A stretch of DNA of 64,000 nucleotides, taken from contig CALTAJ010000001.1 of the NCBI GenBank assembly GCA_943842245.1, positions 620,001-684,000 on the forward strand. Direction: 5' to 3'. Shown piece after piece: positions 8,269-18,289 of this stretch; position 1 is the first letter of the stretch, and the number at the start of each line of letters is the position of its first letter. The notes under the pieces were generated by a model. The model was not told the DNA's origin. It ran no database searches and saw nothing but the letters and a program-made list of their open reading frames with translations. Source of the DNA: an uncultured Flavobacteriaceae bacterium (GTDB taxonomy: Bacteria > Bacteroidota > Bacteroidia > Flavobacteriales > Flavobacteriaceae). Made by a program: the position numbers and the translations under genes.

Positions 8269-9207
8269 TTATAAGTCAATGTTAATTCCCAAGCCCAAAA
8301 GTTCGCGGACTTGTAAATCACTCAACAAATCGTCATCATACAATAGGTGAATGATGAAATTTCCAGAAACTTTGCTATTTACTTTAAATCGAATATTAGA
8401 ATTCCAGTCAAAATCTACATTTTGAATTTTTTCAAGATAATTTATATAAATACTAAAATTATTCTCCCATATTATATTCTTCATTATTTCTCTTTTATAA
8501 AATCCAGAAATTAAAGCTCCAAAAAATAGCTTACTTCGCTTTTGAGCATCTACACCAAAATATTTAGCTCCTTGATCTAGATTTTCAGTATATTTTTTGG
8601 ATACTACAATTGCACGACCCGTAACTGGTGAAAGGTTAATTCTAAAATCATTATTCTTCTTGTAATACCAACCCAAACCTGCCTGAAGAATCATAGGGGA
8701 TAAAAACTGGGAAACTTTTTCACGCATTTCCACATCATTTTCATTATAAAATCTGTATCCTGGAAGTAATTGTGTTTTTATATTTAATAACCCAGAGTAG
8801 CTCCAATATTGATTGATTTGCTTACCGACTAAAGATCCTATTTCGAAGCGATCATCTGCTTTTTTTAGAAATTTAGATCCAGAAATATAAGTCGTACCTA
8901 AAGAAAAAAGTAAATTAGAATCCCAAACAAATCCATTTCTATCCGAGTAGTTAAAGTTATAATCTAGCCCGTACAGGAAGGTCAGACTACTTTCACCTCC
9001 TGATATCCAATTTGAAAAATACGCCTGATTAAAGTTAAATCTAGTATTGCCGTAAAACTTCATTCGTTTTCCCCCCATTTCGGATTGGATAACGGCATCA
9101 AATGGAATTTCTTCCTCTAGGACTTCTTCTTTTTCCTCCTGAGCAAACATTAAATGTGAAAACATCAGAAATAAGAGGCTGAGGAATAATTTAGCTTTTG
9201 AAGACAT
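8269..9207 (-). CDS. DUF3078-family outer-membrane-type protein
   Basis: A 312-residue exported protein matching the DUF3078 family of Bacteroidota. It has a signal peptide ending in LMFAQ followed by an acidic stretch. Alternating beta-strand sequence follows, containing the family-typical WISGGESS and a YKKNNDFRINLSPV segment, and it ends in a strand-like GLGINIDL. The pattern suits a small outer-membrane beta-barrel. The molecular function of the family is not established. Confidence 0.8.
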   Translation of the reverse strand: MSSKAKLFLSLLFLMFSHLMFAQEEKEEVLEEEIPFDAVIQSEMGGKRMKFYGNTRFNFNQAYFSNWISGGESSLTFLYGLDYNFNYSDRNGFVWDSNLLFSLGTTYISGSKFLKKADDRFEIGSLVGKQINQYWSYSGLLNIKTQLLPGYRFYNENDVEMREKVSQFLSPMILQAGLGWYYKKNNDFRINLSPVTGRAIVVSKKYTENLDQGAKYFGVDAQKRSKLFFGALISGFYKREIMKNIIWENNFSIYINYLEKIQNVDFDWNSNIRFKVNSKVSGNFIIHLLYDDDLLSDLQVRELLGLGINIDL

Positions 9208-9317
9208 AGAAAGCTGTATTTTTAAAATATATTTAGATTTTAAAAAGGTATTAATTCATTTTGTTAAAAACGAGATCTTTATGGTTATATTGTTTTTGAA
9301 AAATACAAATTATCCCT

Positions 9318-10571
9318 ATGAGAGTAGCAATTTTTACTTTTTTTATCCTTTTTATAATATTGCCTAATAATTTAAAAGCTCAGCGTTTAAGTGATACTCT
9401 AAAACTTGACTTAACATCAAAGGTTGATTCTTTAATTAATTTTGGAATCCAAAGAAAAGCTTTTCCTGGTGCACAGGTTCTGATTTTTAAAAAAGACTCT
9501 ATTCGAGTAAATAAGACTTATGGATATCACACTTACGATTCTTTAATTCCTGTTTCAAAAAATGACCTCTATGATTTAGCTTCTGTAACCAAAGTCTTGG
9601 CAAGCACACTTGCTATAATGAAGCTTTATGAACTTTATGGTTTTAATATTAAGGATCCTGTTTCAAAATGGATTCCATCCCTTAAAAAAAGTAATAAACA
9701 AAATCATAGCTTTAAACAAATATTGAGTCATAGTGCTGGCTGGTTGCCATATGTCACACATCAAAATTTAGTCTTCAATAAAAGAGGCGAATTCAAAAGA
9801 AACACCTTATCAAATACTAGAGATAGTCGTTTTCCAGGCTATGTAAGTGACTCTTTGTATGTTCATAAACGTTATCAAAAAAAGATTTTTCGTCGCATAA
9901 AAAAAACGAAACTCACTCCTATGGGAGAGATGGTTTACTCTGGTATGTTTTATTTTTACTTGCCACAATTAGTCCAAAGAATGAGTGGTTTATCTTTCTC
10001 TAAATTTTTAGATACTCACTTTTATGATTCTATGAAATTGGAACGAATCACTTTTTTACCTACTTCAAAATTTTCAAAAACCGACATAGTTCCTACAGAA
10101 TACGACAGCATATTTAGAAAACAACTTGTTCATGGTTGGGTACACGATGAGGCAGCTTCTCTGATGGGAGGAATTTCAGGTAACGCAGGGCTATTTGCTA
10201 ATGCAAATTCAATAGCGCCTTTGTTACAGATGTTACTTCAAAAAGGGAACTATAAAGGAAGACAATTTTTAAACCCCAAAACCATAACTCTTTTTAGTCA
10301 AAGAACTTATCCCAAAGGATCTAATCCAAGAGGTCTTGGCTTTGATAAACCTTCTTTAGATCTAAAAGATAATCCCCGATATCCTTCTACTTTAGTAAGT
10401 CATAAAACTTTTGGTCATACCGGTTACACAGGAACCATGGTTTGGATAGATCCTGAATATGATTGTTTCGTTATTTTATTGACTAATAGAGTATATCCCA
10501 ATAGAGAACAAAGAGGTTTATATGAACTCAACATTCGCCCTAGACTATTAAACTATGCGATTAAAGATTAA
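9318..10571 (+). CDS. Beta-lactamase-fold serine hydrolase (class C-like/EstB)
   Basis: A 417-residue exported serine hydrolase of the AmpC/esterase/PBP4* superfamily, with a signal peptide ending near NLKAQ. The nucleophile motif S-V-T-K is at 89-92. The Y-x-N box is replaced by a YSG-type motif near residue 213, and the third box is HTG (GHTGYTG) rather than KTG, as is common in the esterase/peptidase members. A periplasmic role on peptidoglycan-like or ester substrates is more likely than true antibiotic hydrolysis. It appears to be a single-gene unit. Confidence 0.83.
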   Translation: MRVAIFTFFILFIILPNNLKAQRLSDTLKLDLTSKVDSLINFGIQRKAFPGAQVLIFKKDSIRVNKTYGYHTYDSLIPVSKNDLYDLASVTKVLASTLAIMKLYELYGFNIKDPVSKWIPSLKKSNKQNHSFKQILSHSAGWLPYVTHQNLVFNKRGEFKRNTLSNTRDSRFPGYVSDSLYVHKRYQKKIFRRIKKTKLTPMGEMVYSGMFYFYLPQLVQRMSGLSFSKFLDTHFYDSMKLERITFLPTSKFSKTDIVPTEYDSIFRKQLVHGWVHDEAASLMGGISGNAGLFANANSIAPLLQMLLQKGNYKGRQFLNPKTITLFSQRTYPKGSNPRGLGFDKPSLDLKDNPRYPSTLVSHKTFGHTGYTGTMVWIDPEYDCFVILLTNRVYPNREQRGLYELNIRPRLLNYAIKD

Positions 10572-10659
10572 AATATTTTATTTTATCATTTAAAAATTAC
10601 TTTAAAAAACTCCATAGAATTATTATTTCTTTATATTTCGATAAATTAAATGAATTCAA

Positions 10660-11349
10660 ATGAAAAAATTATCACTAATAATCCTTGTAATAATGACTGC
10701 TTGTAATAATTCAACTAAAGTTATTTTTTTAGGAGATTCTATAACTCAACAGGGTGAAAATTCTGAAGGTGAAGGAACATATAAAGGGTTTATAACTTCA
10801 TTAAGAGAAAACGTAAGTCAGGAAGTAGAATTAATCAATAAGGGGATTGGGGGTAACAAAGTTTCAGACTTACTTTTAAGGTATAATGATGATGTATTAA
10901 AGTTGAAGCCTAACATCGTATTTATTTATATTGGAATTAATGATGTTTGGCATAAATATGATTGGGGCACCGGATCAGACATCGATATATATGAAAAGGG
11001 ATTGAGAAAAATTATTACTGATATTAAAGCTGTGGGTGCAAAAATAATTTTATGTACGCCAACAGTTATTGGAGAAAATAATGGTGAATTTAAATTGAAC
11101 AATAATTTTAAAGATATTGATACAATGGAGATAATGAATAAGGATTTAGATGCTTTCTCTGATGTTGTTAGAAATTTGTCATCTGAGTTTAATACTGACT
11201 TATTGGACTTAAGAAAAAAATTTAAGGAATATATTTCTGAAAACAATGATCAAAATATGCCTAAAGGAGTTTTGACATCCGACGGTGTGCATTTAAATAA
11301 TGAAGGAAATAAATTAATTGCTGATGAGATGATAAAATTCTTGAATTGA
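10660..11349 (+). CDS. SGNH/GDSL hydrolase lipoprotein
   Basis: A 229-residue lipoprotein (signal ending MTACNN) with a complete SGNH hydrolase fold. Block I is FLGDSIT with the catalytic Ser, block II is the Gly in GIGGNKV, block III is GIND with the oxyanion Asn, and block V is SDGVHLN with the Asp-His pair. Family members deacylate lipids, acetyl-sugars or peptidoglycan; the substrate is not readable. The lipid anchor places it at the periplasmic or outer surface. A possible -7 element (TATATTTC) lies at 10632. Confidence 0.86.
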   Translation: MKKLSLIILVIMTACNNSTKVIFLGDSITQQGENSEGEGTYKGFITSLRENVSQEVELINKGIGGNKVSDLLLRYNDDVLKLKPNIVFIYIGINDVWHKYDWGTGSDIDIYEKGLRKIITDIKAVGAKIILCTPTVIGENNGEFKLNNNFKDIDTMEIMNKDLDAFSDVVRNLSSEFNTDLLDLRKKFKEYISENNDQNMPKGVLTSDGVHLNNEGNKLIADEMIKFLN

Positions 11350-11354
11350 ATTTA

Positions 11355-11804
11355 TTATTCATTTGAGGAAGATGTATGGTCTGAAATAATGTACCATTGA
11401 TTTTTAACTTTTATCCAGTTTAAAGTAAAATATCCGTAGGTATCTCCTATTGTTCTTGCCAAATAATACCTCCCCTGTAATTGAATCACTGTTGGACTCA
11501 GACTGAAAATATTCAAGACGTCAAACTTCAATTTACCCATTTTTTCAAGATCTGAATAATTTTTTTTATAGCGGTTGCGAGTTGCCTCCCATCCATAAAC
11601 TGGTCCATTCGAACCTGAAAAAATTAAATTTTCAGATTTTAGATAGCCTTCCATAAAAGAATCTATGTCCCCACTATTCCAATCACTTTGTTGTTTGTGA
11701 AGTACATCTATCACGGCTATAGAATCTTTTTTATTTATTTTTTGTTGAGAAAAAATTGAATAATTAAAAAAAACTAAGAAAATAATTGATAAAAATGACT
11801 TCAT
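11355..11804 (-). CDS. Exported NTF2-like/SnoaL-fold protein (DUF4440-like)
   Basis: A 149-residue protein with a signal peptide ending in IFSQQ and a cone-like NTF2 fold. An N-terminal helix (VIDVLHKQQSDWNSGDIDSFM) precedes strands including LIFSGSNGPVYGW and WYIISDHTS. This is the usual DUF4440/ketosteroid-isomerase-like pattern. Such proteins bind small hydrophobic ligands or act as accessory subunits. It starts seven bases after the M20 amidohydrolase gene and probably shares its transcript. Confidence 0.75.
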   Translation of the reverse strand: MKSFLSIIFLVFFNYSIFSQQKINKKDSIAVIDVLHKQQSDWNSGDIDSFMEGYLKSENLIFSGSNGPVYGWEATRNRYKKNYSDLEKMGKLKFDVLNIFSLSPTVIQLQGRYYLARTIGDTYGYFTLNWIKVKNQWYIISDHTSSSNE

Positions 11805-11811
11805 AAGATGT

Positions 11812-13410
11812 CTAATTAAGAGTAGGATAGATTATACCTAGCTGTTCCAAATACGAATCATATTTTGTTTCATCATAATAAAACTTTTCAAGTTTCTCGC
11901 GGAATTCACTCTGAATTTCTTTATTTAAATAAATTGGGGGTGGTGCATCTTCAGGGACAAATTTTATATACTTACCATTCTTTTTCTGAACATTTTCAAA
12001 ATAATCTTTTGCTTTTTCTAAAAATGATGGTTTAGTTAAAAAATCAATGACAGTAGTTGCCACAACTTTTGCCCCCGCAGTTCCACCTTTATGTGCAATT
12101 GGAGTTGCCATTGTTATTGCATTTGACCAGTGATGGCCCTGAAGTCCAGGAATATTTGATGGATAACGGAGTGTTACTGTAGGGATTGTCCAAGAAATGT
12201 CTCCTATATCGTCTGATCCGCCACTTTTAGGCTCAGCTCTTGGTATACCTATTTCTGAAATGACTGTAGCTAAGCCATTTGTGTTTTCTGAATCAACTTC
12301 TTTTTGAACTGCCTTTGCAAGCATTTGATCTTCGTTTGTCCATTTTGGCAATCCTACGGTCTTAATATTTTCATACATAACTTCAGCAATTACTTTATTA
12401 TAATGTCTAGGTGATGCAGCACCAATTATTCTTGAACTTACTTTTGTGTCAGTCATAAGTGCCGCACCTTTAGAAATATTATTTGCATCATTATACATGT
12501 CTAAAATACCTTCAGATGTTATATCCCTTAAGAAAAACCAAATTGATGCTCTTGACGGCACAACATTTGGTTGGTCCCCTGCATCTGTAAATATAGAATG
12601 AGATCTCCTTAAGGGATGCAAATGCTCTCTTTTATAATTCCATCCAATATTCATTAGTTCAGCAGCGTCAAGTGCACTTCTACCTCGCCATGGAGCGCCG
12701 GCAGAATGGGCTGCTTCACCAAAAAAAGTATACTCTACAGAAACTAATCCTGTTCCAGTAGAAGGACCATAAGATACATCTAAGTTACTCCCTACATGAG
12801 TAAAAATACACATATCAATATTATCAAAGTAACCATCTTTAACATACCAAGCTTTGGATGCCAATTGCTCTTCAGCAATTCCAGGCCAAATAACAAGGGT
12901 TCCACCTAAATCATTTTCTTTCATTTGTTGTTGAATCACTAAAGCAGACGTAATTACAACAGGAAGTCCAGAATTATGCCCTTCGCCGTGTCCTGGAGCT
13001 CCCTCAACCATTGGTTTGTGATATGCTACTCCTGGATATTGGGATGCTTTTGGAATACAATCTACGTCACTTCCAAGAGCAATTACAGGACCTTTTCCAT
13101 AGTTCCACTTTGCCATCCATGCAGTAGGTATTCCAGAAATTCCATACTCAACTTCAAATCCGGCAGATTCTAAGATTCCTGTTAGATATTTTGACGTTTC
13201 GAACTCCTGATGACCAAGTTCAGCAAAACTGAACACTTTATCTATCATTACTTGTGTTTGTTTAAATCTGTTCTGAACTAAATCAACGGTTTCTAATTTA
13301 ATTTTTTGGATTTGCCTTTTTGAAAATTTTTGCTGAGCATTAATTATTGAAAATTGAAAAATGGCTATTATTAAAAAAATTTTAGTGGAAAATGATAATG
13401 TAAATCGCAT
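11812..13410 (-). CDS. Exported M20-family amidohydrolase (AbgB-like)
   Basis: A 532-residue metallohydrolase related to the M20D/AbgB aminobenzoyl-glutamate hydrolase group. It has a signal peptide (FSIINAQQ), then FAELGHQEFETSKYL, a metal-site Asp in GSDVDCIPK, a GHGEGHN segment, a Glu pair in GIAEEQ, and the dimerisation domain with AHSAGAPWRGRSALDA. The late GSDDIGD and GHHWSNAI motifs fit the family. The likely reaction is hydrolysis of an N-acyl or aminoacyl amide in the periplasm; the export signal makes a peptide-like nutrient plausible. Length is slightly above E. coli AbgB. Confidence 0.82.
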   Translation of the reverse strand: MRFTLSFSTKIFLIIAIFQFSIINAQQKFSKRQIQKIKLETVDLVQNRFKQTQVMIDKVFSFAELGHQEFETSKYLTGILESAGFEVEYGISGIPTAWMAKWNYGKGPVIALGSDVDCIPKASQYPGVAYHKPMVEGAPGHGEGHNSGLPVVITSALVIQQQMKENDLGGTLVIWPGIAEEQLASKAWYVKDGYFDNIDMCIFTHVGSNLDVSYGPSTGTGLVSVEYTFFGEAAHSAGAPWRGRSALDAAELMNIGWNYKREHLHPLRRSHSIFTDAGDQPNVVPSRASIWFFLRDITSEGILDMYNDANNISKGAALMTDTKVSSRIIGAASPRHYNKVIAEVMYENIKTVGLPKWTNEDQMLAKAVQKEVDSENTNGLATVISEIGIPRAEPKSGGSDDIGDISWTIPTVTLRYPSNIPGLQGHHWSNAITMATPIAHKGGTAGAKVVATTVIDFLTKPSFLEKAKDYFENVQKKNGKYIKFVPEDAPPPIYLNKEIQSEFREKLEKFYYDETKYDSYLEQLGIIYPTLN

Positions 13411-13521
13411 AATAAACTTGTTTTAACCTAATGTACAAATAAATTAAAACAGTTAATTATTGAGCTCTATATATACAATCAGATAGTTGAGGAATTAAGA
13501 CTTTATTAATCTCCCTATTAG

Positions 13522-15456
13522 CTAATAAAAATAGCGCTTAAAGGCCTCCATTGCTGCATAATCAGCCATTCCCAAGGATTTATATTTTTTTGCAGTATCT
13601 GCATTACGTTCTTCAGCTCGGATCCAAAATTCACGATGATCATTGCCTTGGAACATAACTCCATCTTTTTGAGACTGGTGATAAAAAATAGCGTTTCGCT
13701 TTCTCAGAACCTGATCAGGACTCATGGGTACTGCCATTTCAATTTCATGAATTTCCCATTCGTGCCACGCTCCGCGGTAAAGCCACACCCAACAATCTTT
13801 CATAAAACTTTTAGACTTGAGTCGCTTTAAAGATTCAAAAACGATATCTAAGCAAACCCTATGAGTTCCATGAGGATCTGCTAAATCACCAGCGGCATAA
13901 ATTTGATGTGGTTTAATCAATTCAATAAGTTCCATGGTTTTAATAATGTCCTTATCTGAAATTGGATTTTTAGCAATTGTTCCCGTTTCGTAAAACGGAA
14001 GATTCATAAAGTGAACTTGATTGTCTGGGATTCCAAAATATCTTGTCGCTCCAAAAGACTCTCCCTTTCTAATACTGCCCTTAAGATTGCAGATGTCTCT
14101 GGAAGCAGGCTTTTCAGGATAACTGTTTTTTAGCAGTTTTTTTAAAGATTCTATTTCAGGATTTGGATTCTCTTTATTTAAATCAGAGTTGACCTCAAGA
14201 TATTTTAATGCTTCTTGATCCGAAACTGCAATATTTCCAGATGTCTGATAGGAAATATGAACCTCATGTCCTTGAGAAACTAACCTATCAAAAGTACCCC
14301 CCATAGAAATAACATCATCATCTGGATGTGGACTAAAAATTATAACACGTTTTTTATCCGGACTTTTACGTTCCGGTCGATGATTATCATCAGAATTTGG
14401 TTTGCCCCCAGGCCAGCCAGTAATTGAATGCTGCAGACGATTAAACATCTGTATGTTTATATCATAAGAAGATCCATTGAGAGCTAATAAGTCAGACATT
14501 CCATTTTGATTATAATCCTCATCTGTTAATTTTAAAATGGATTTGTTCTTTTTTTCACAAAGCCATATAATTGCTTTTGAACTGATGGCATCTTTCCAGT
14601 CACAACTCCCAACTAACCAGGGAGTTTTTATTCTTGTCAACTCTGAGGCAGCTTGTTCATCAAGAATTAAAGTAGTATTCTTATGATACTGTAAGTACGT
14701 TGTAGGTATTTTATCTGAAATTTGACCTTCTACAGCTTTTTGAATAATTTCTGATTTGTTGGTCCCCCATGCCATTAAAATAATTTTTTTAGCACTAAGG
14801 ATAGATTGAATACCCATAGTGACTGCTTTTCTAGGGACATTTTCGATACCCTGAAATGTAGAAATTGCATCAAACCGGGTTAGATGATCAAGAGTTATAG
14901 TTCTCGTTTGAGAATTTAAATGAGATCCTGGTTCATTAAAACCAATATGTCCTGTGCGACCAATTCCTAATATTTGAAGATCTATGCCACCTAATTCTTT
15001 AATTTTTCTTTCATAAGCTATGCATGAATCTCTCAATTCTTCTGCCTTTACGTTTCCATTAGGAATGTTAATATTTTCTGATTTAATATCTACTAAATCA
15101 AATAAATTTTTATGCATAAAGTTGAAGTAACTTTGGACATCTTTTTTTTGTATGGGATAATATTCATCAAGATTAAAAGTGATGACATTATTAAAACTCA
15201 ATCCATCCTGCTTATGAAGACGAACAAGTTCTCTGTAAACACTTAATGGACTCGAGCCTGTGGCAAGACCTAAAATACAATGTTGATTTTTTTTCTGTTT
15301 TTGAAGAATTAAATTTGCGATACAATGTGCTATTGCAGTTGAACCTTCCACTGAACTACCAACGATAACATTGTGTAACTTCTCATAACGAGTCTCCTCA
15401 AAACTCCCAGGGGTTTTATAATCAAGAAGACTGACTTTTGCTTGATCTATCATCAT
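13522..15456 (-). CDS. nagB: Glucosamine-6-phosphate deaminase fused to a PIG-L/LmbE-type deacetylase domain
   Basis: A 644-residue two-domain protein. Residues about 30-290 are NagB, converting glucosamine-6-phosphate to fructose-6-phosphate and ammonia, with FNLDEYYP (about 94-101) and GIGRTGHIGFNEPGS (about 164-178). The Asp of E. coli GNDGH is Thr168 here, while the His and Glu are kept. Residues about 365-640 are a PIG-L/LmbE domain with the metal motif SPHPDDD (375-381) and DPHGTHR. This fusion is characteristic of Bacteroidota. The second domain may de-N-acetylate a GlcNAc compound and feed the first, but this is inference. Together they point to amino-sugar catabolism. Confidence 0.9.
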   Translation of the reverse strand: MMIDQAKVSLLDYKTPGSFEETRYEKLHNVIVGSSVEGSTAIAHCIANLILQKQKKNQHCILGLATGSSPLSVYRELVRLHKQDGLSFNNVITFNLDEYYPIQKKDVQSYFNFMHKNLFDLVDIKSENINIPNGNVKAEELRDSCIAYERKIKELGGIDLQILGIGRTGHIGFNEPGSHLNSQTRTITLDHLTRFDAISTFQGIENVPRKAVTMGIQSILSAKKIILMAWGTNKSEIIQKAVEGQISDKIPTTYLQYHKNTTLILDEQAASELTRIKTPWLVGSCDWKDAISSKAIIWLCEKKNKSILKLTDEDYNQNGMSDLLALNGSSYDINIQMFNRLQHSITGWPGGKPNSDDNHRPERKSPDKKRVIIFSPHPDDDVISMGGTFDRLVSQGHEVHISYQTSGNIAVSDQEALKYLEVNSDLNKENPNPEIESLKKLLKNSYPEKPASRDICNLKGSIRKGESFGATRYFGIPDNQVHFMNLPFYETGTIAKNPISDKDIIKTMELIELIKPHQIYAAGDLADPHGTHRVCLDIVFESLKRLKSKSFMKDCWVWLYRGAWHEWEIHEIEMAVPMSPDQVLRKRNAIFYHQSQKDGVMFQGNDHREFWIRAEERNADTAKKYKSLGMADYAAMEAFKRYFY

Positions 15457-15578
15457 TAAAATAATTGCGAATTCAAATTTACGATTTCTTTATAATAGAA
15501 ATTTTTAATTTCTGATTTTTTTATCTTAATTAAAACTCAGTTTTTTCTAATTGTTAAGCTTAAAAAAATTAGTTTTTC

Positions 15579-15586
15579 TATTTTTG
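15579..15586 (+). promoter_or_regulatory. Candidate -7 promoter element (TATTTTTG) for SulP 1
   Basis: TATTTTTG is an exact match to TAnnTTTG and lies 33 bases before the ATG of the SulP gene. A TTG at 15551 could be the -33 element, although the spacing (25) is longer than usual. The same octamer precedes SulP 2 and miaB. Confidence 0.4.
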
Positions 15587-15619
15587 AATTTTATTTTTAA
15601 TTTATAACAAAAAAAAACT

Positions 15620-17419
15620 ATGTTTTCTAATATTAAAGGTGATATTTTAGGTGGACTAACTGCAGGAATAGTTGCACTTCCTCTTGCTTTAGCATTTGGT
15701 GTGAGTTCAGGTCTAGGGCCAAGCGCAGGTCTTTATGGAGCAATTTTTTTAAGTTTTTTTGCAGCTTTATTTGGTGGAACTGCAACTCAAATTTCAGGAC
15801 CAACTGCGCCAATGACAGCTGTAAGTATGGTTGTTATTGCAACAATAATTGGTGTTCATAATGGATCTGTAGAGAAAGCATTACCTTATATATTAGCAGT
15901 TTTTCTTTTAAGTGGTTTATTTCAAATTGGTCTTGGATTTCTTGGTCTTGGTAAATACATTAAATATATTCCTTACCCGGTAGTTTCGGGTTTTATGACT
16001 GCTATAGGAGTAATAATTTTAATTACTCAAATTTTGCCAGTAATTGGATATGATGCCAAAAAAGACATTGAACTTGTTGATTCCTTCAAGCCTATGGCCG
16101 AGCAAAGTCTATTAGAAAAAATTCTTGCTGACGAAACAAAAGATGGTGTGCTAGTGATTGAAGACTTTGAACAGACTATAGATCGGGCTAATAAAATTGA
16201 TAAATTTGAAATAACTGAAGAAGCAGAAAACTTAGCAAAAAACAACTCATCAGGTGTTGTAGGAACAATTAAATCTATTCCTAGAGCTATTGGTCTTATT
16301 AATTGGATTGAGGTCATTCTGGCATTCGCAACTATTTTTATAATTTACGGTTTTAAAAAAATTACTACAGCTGTGCCCAGTACTTTGGTAGCATTGATTG
16401 TTGTATCTGGTGTTGCAATTGGTTTTGGTATTGACTATATCTCAATACAACAAATCCCTAATGGATTTCCAAAAATACAGTGGACCCTTTTTACAGACTT
16501 TAATTTTCTTGAGGTTCTTCCATATCTTTTCACTGCACTTACGCTTTCACTTTTAGGTGCTATTGACTCTTTGTTAACATCTGTTGTTGCGGATAACTTA
16601 ACTAAAACTAGGCATCTTCCTAATAAAGAATTAATTGGCCAAGGAATTGGTAACTCTATAGGTGCCATTTTTGGAGGTCTACCTGGAGCTGGAGCAACTA
16701 TTCGTACTGTTGTAAATATCCAATCAGGAGGAAAAACAAGATTATCCGGTATGATAGCTGGAATAGTTTTACTTCTTATTCTTCTAGTTTTAAGCCCCTT
16801 AGCTTCTAAGATACCTGCCGCAGTTTTAGCTGGTATTTTAGTTACTGTAGGAATAGGAGTTATGGATTATAAAGGATTGAATGTGCTTTCAAAAATACCT
16901 AGGACTGAAATTATAATAATGGTTGTTGTTCTTTTGTTATCAGTTTTTTGGAATTTAGTTTATGCTGTTGGTATAGGTCTTCTATTAGCATGTCTATTTT
17001 TTATGAAGAAAATGGGTGATATATCAAAAGATAATTCAAAAGTAGATCTTCTTTTGAATGAAAAAGATCTAAATGAAACCTCTAAAGCAAATGTTTATGT
17101 AAAGCATATTAATGGACCTTTATTTTTTGGATTTACATCAGAATTTGTAAGTATAGCAAATAAAATTCCTGAATCAGCTAGTATTATAATTGTTGATATG
17201 GAAAAGGTACCGTATATGGACCAATCAGGAGTATTTGCACTTGAGGATGTCCTTTTAGATTTAGATAAAAAAAATATAAAAATTCTGATAGCTGGAATTC
17301 AACCACAGCCTATGCACTTAATGAAAACTATTGGAATTTTTGGGGAACTAATACCAAAAGAAAGAATCTTTGATACTCTATCAGATTCTAGAGCCTTTAT
17401 AATAAATGGAGAGGAATAA
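15620..17419 (+). CDS. SulP/SLC26 inorganic anion transporter with STAS domain
   Basis: A 599-residue inner-membrane transporter. The SulP signature is seen at the start (GGLTAGIVALPLALAFGVSSGLGP), followed by GGTATQISGPTAPMTAV and about ten further hydrophobic segments. A roughly 60-residue hydrophilic insert lies after the TM block near 155-220. The C-terminal STAS domain (about 485-595) contains VPYMDQSGVFALED. SulP proteins move sulfate, bicarbonate or related anions, often with Na+ or H+; the substrate cannot be told from sequence. A second, clearly diverged SulP lies at 30901. It has its own promoter-like element upstream and no cytosolic partner gene next to it. Confidence 0.9.
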   Translation: MFSNIKGDILGGLTAGIVALPLALAFGVSSGLGPSAGLYGAIFLSFFAALFGGTATQISGPTAPMTAVSMVVIATIIGVHNGSVEKALPYILAVFLLSGLFQIGLGFLGLGKYIKYIPYPVVSGFMTAIGVIILITQILPVIGYDAKKDIELVDSFKPMAEQSLLEKILADETKDGVLVIEDFEQTIDRANKIDKFEITEEAENLAKNNSSGVVGTIKSIPRAIGLINWIEVILAFATIFIIYGFKKITTAVPSTLVALIVVSGVAIGFGIDYISIQQIPNGFPKIQWTLFTDFNFLEVLPYLFTALTLSLLGAIDSLLTSVVADNLTKTRHLPNKELIGQGIGNSIGAIFGGLPGAGATIRTVVNIQSGGKTRLSGMIAGIVLLLILLVLSPLASKIPAAVLAGILVTVGIGVMDYKGLNVLSKIPRTEIIIMVVVLLLSVFWNLVYAVGIGLLLACLFFMKKMGDISKDNSKVDLLLNEKDLNETSKANVYVKHINGPLFFGFTSEFVSIANKIPESASIIIVDMEKVPYMDQSGVFALEDVLLDLDKKNIKILIAGIQPQPMHLMKTIGIFGELIPKERIFDTLSDSRAFIINGEE

Positions 17420-17465
17420 TATTTTAAACATCTCTTTTTATAAAAAAATTATGTTTTAATACAAT

Positions 17466-18209
17466 TTAGTGAACATCTACCTTGATTTTTTTATTTTCAA
17501 TTATAGATACAATTTCAAGTTTATTCTTTTCAAAAAGAATAGGTAGACTGTCTAAAGGAGTAAATTTATCTTTTGATTTATAATTTACATAGTCTTGAAA
17601 TAAAAAACCATTTATATTTCTAATATTTCGAGCTTCCCTGAAACGAACTCCTCCACCGTCGGTCAAATAATGATATGCAAAAAAAGTAATTTGATTATTC
17701 TCTTGATCAATCCAATAACGATACTCATCCTGAAAGTCCTCCCCCCCGCTAACTTGATTAAAGTTGATTTTTATGGTCCAATAAGTTTTTCCTAAAATTA
17801 TGGTTGTTCCCAATAGCTCAGAAATCACAGCATCATCTCTTAGAATTAGAGGAAGTTGAAAAAAATACATTACTGAGTTCAATGAGTTTGAATATAAGTT
17901 GGTGATACTATCATTAAGTTTAAGTAGTCTATTATTTTTATATCGCTTTAATTGATCTTTTGAAGTCATAATATCAAGAAAAGCTGTTCCCTCTATTAAT
18001 TTTGAACGTTGGTAGGAATAGAAAAAAGGTTTTCGAATCAATTTATAAGTATAATCTCTAAAATCAAATGAGATAGAAAACTCTTTTTGATTCCATCCAC
18101 AGGCAGATATCGATTGTTCTATAATTTGATCTGAAGTAATTGTTTTAGATTGTGAACAGGCTATTAGATAAAAACAAAAAAAAGGAATAGTTTTTTTTAT
18201 AAATAACAT
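17466..18209 (-). CDS. Hypothetical lipoprotein
   Basis: The track begins at a TTG (18290) that overlaps the trxB start. The ATG at 18209 is preferred because the protein then begins with a standard lipoprotein signal (MLFIKKTIPF...LIACSQ). The mature protein is about 227 residues with strand-rich segments such as FDFRDYTYKL, TYWTIKINFNQ and QDEYRYWID. This resembles the LolA/DUF-type outer-membrane lipoproteins that follow changes in a substrate after a reaction. I cannot assign a family with certainty. It is divergent from trxB. Confidence 0.7.
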   Translation of the reverse strand: MLFIKKTIPFFCFYLIACSQSKTITSDQIIEQSISACGWNQKEFSISFDFRDYTYKLIRKPFFYSYQRSKLIEGTAFLDIMTSKDQLKRYKNNRLLKLNDSITNLYSNSLNSVMYFFQLPLILRDDAVISELLGTTIILGKTYWTIKINFNQVSGGEDFQDEYRYWIDQENNQITFFAYHYLTDGGGVRFREARNIRNINGFLFQDYVNYKSKDKFTPLDSLPILFEKNKLEIVSIIENKKIKVDVH

Positions 18210-18289
18210 TGATAAATTATTGATAAATCCAATATAAAACGAATATACAACTAAAAGATATGGTTTACATTTGAATAAATTAATTGACA

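Noticed and set aside
9318-10571. Possible antibiotic-resistance beta-lactamase
   Set aside because: The HTG box and lack of YxN fit the esterase/peptidase branch; no resistance context is present.
10926-11246. 106-residue antisense ORF opposite the SGNH hydrolase
   Set aside because: The opposite strand carries all SGNH motifs; this frame has none.
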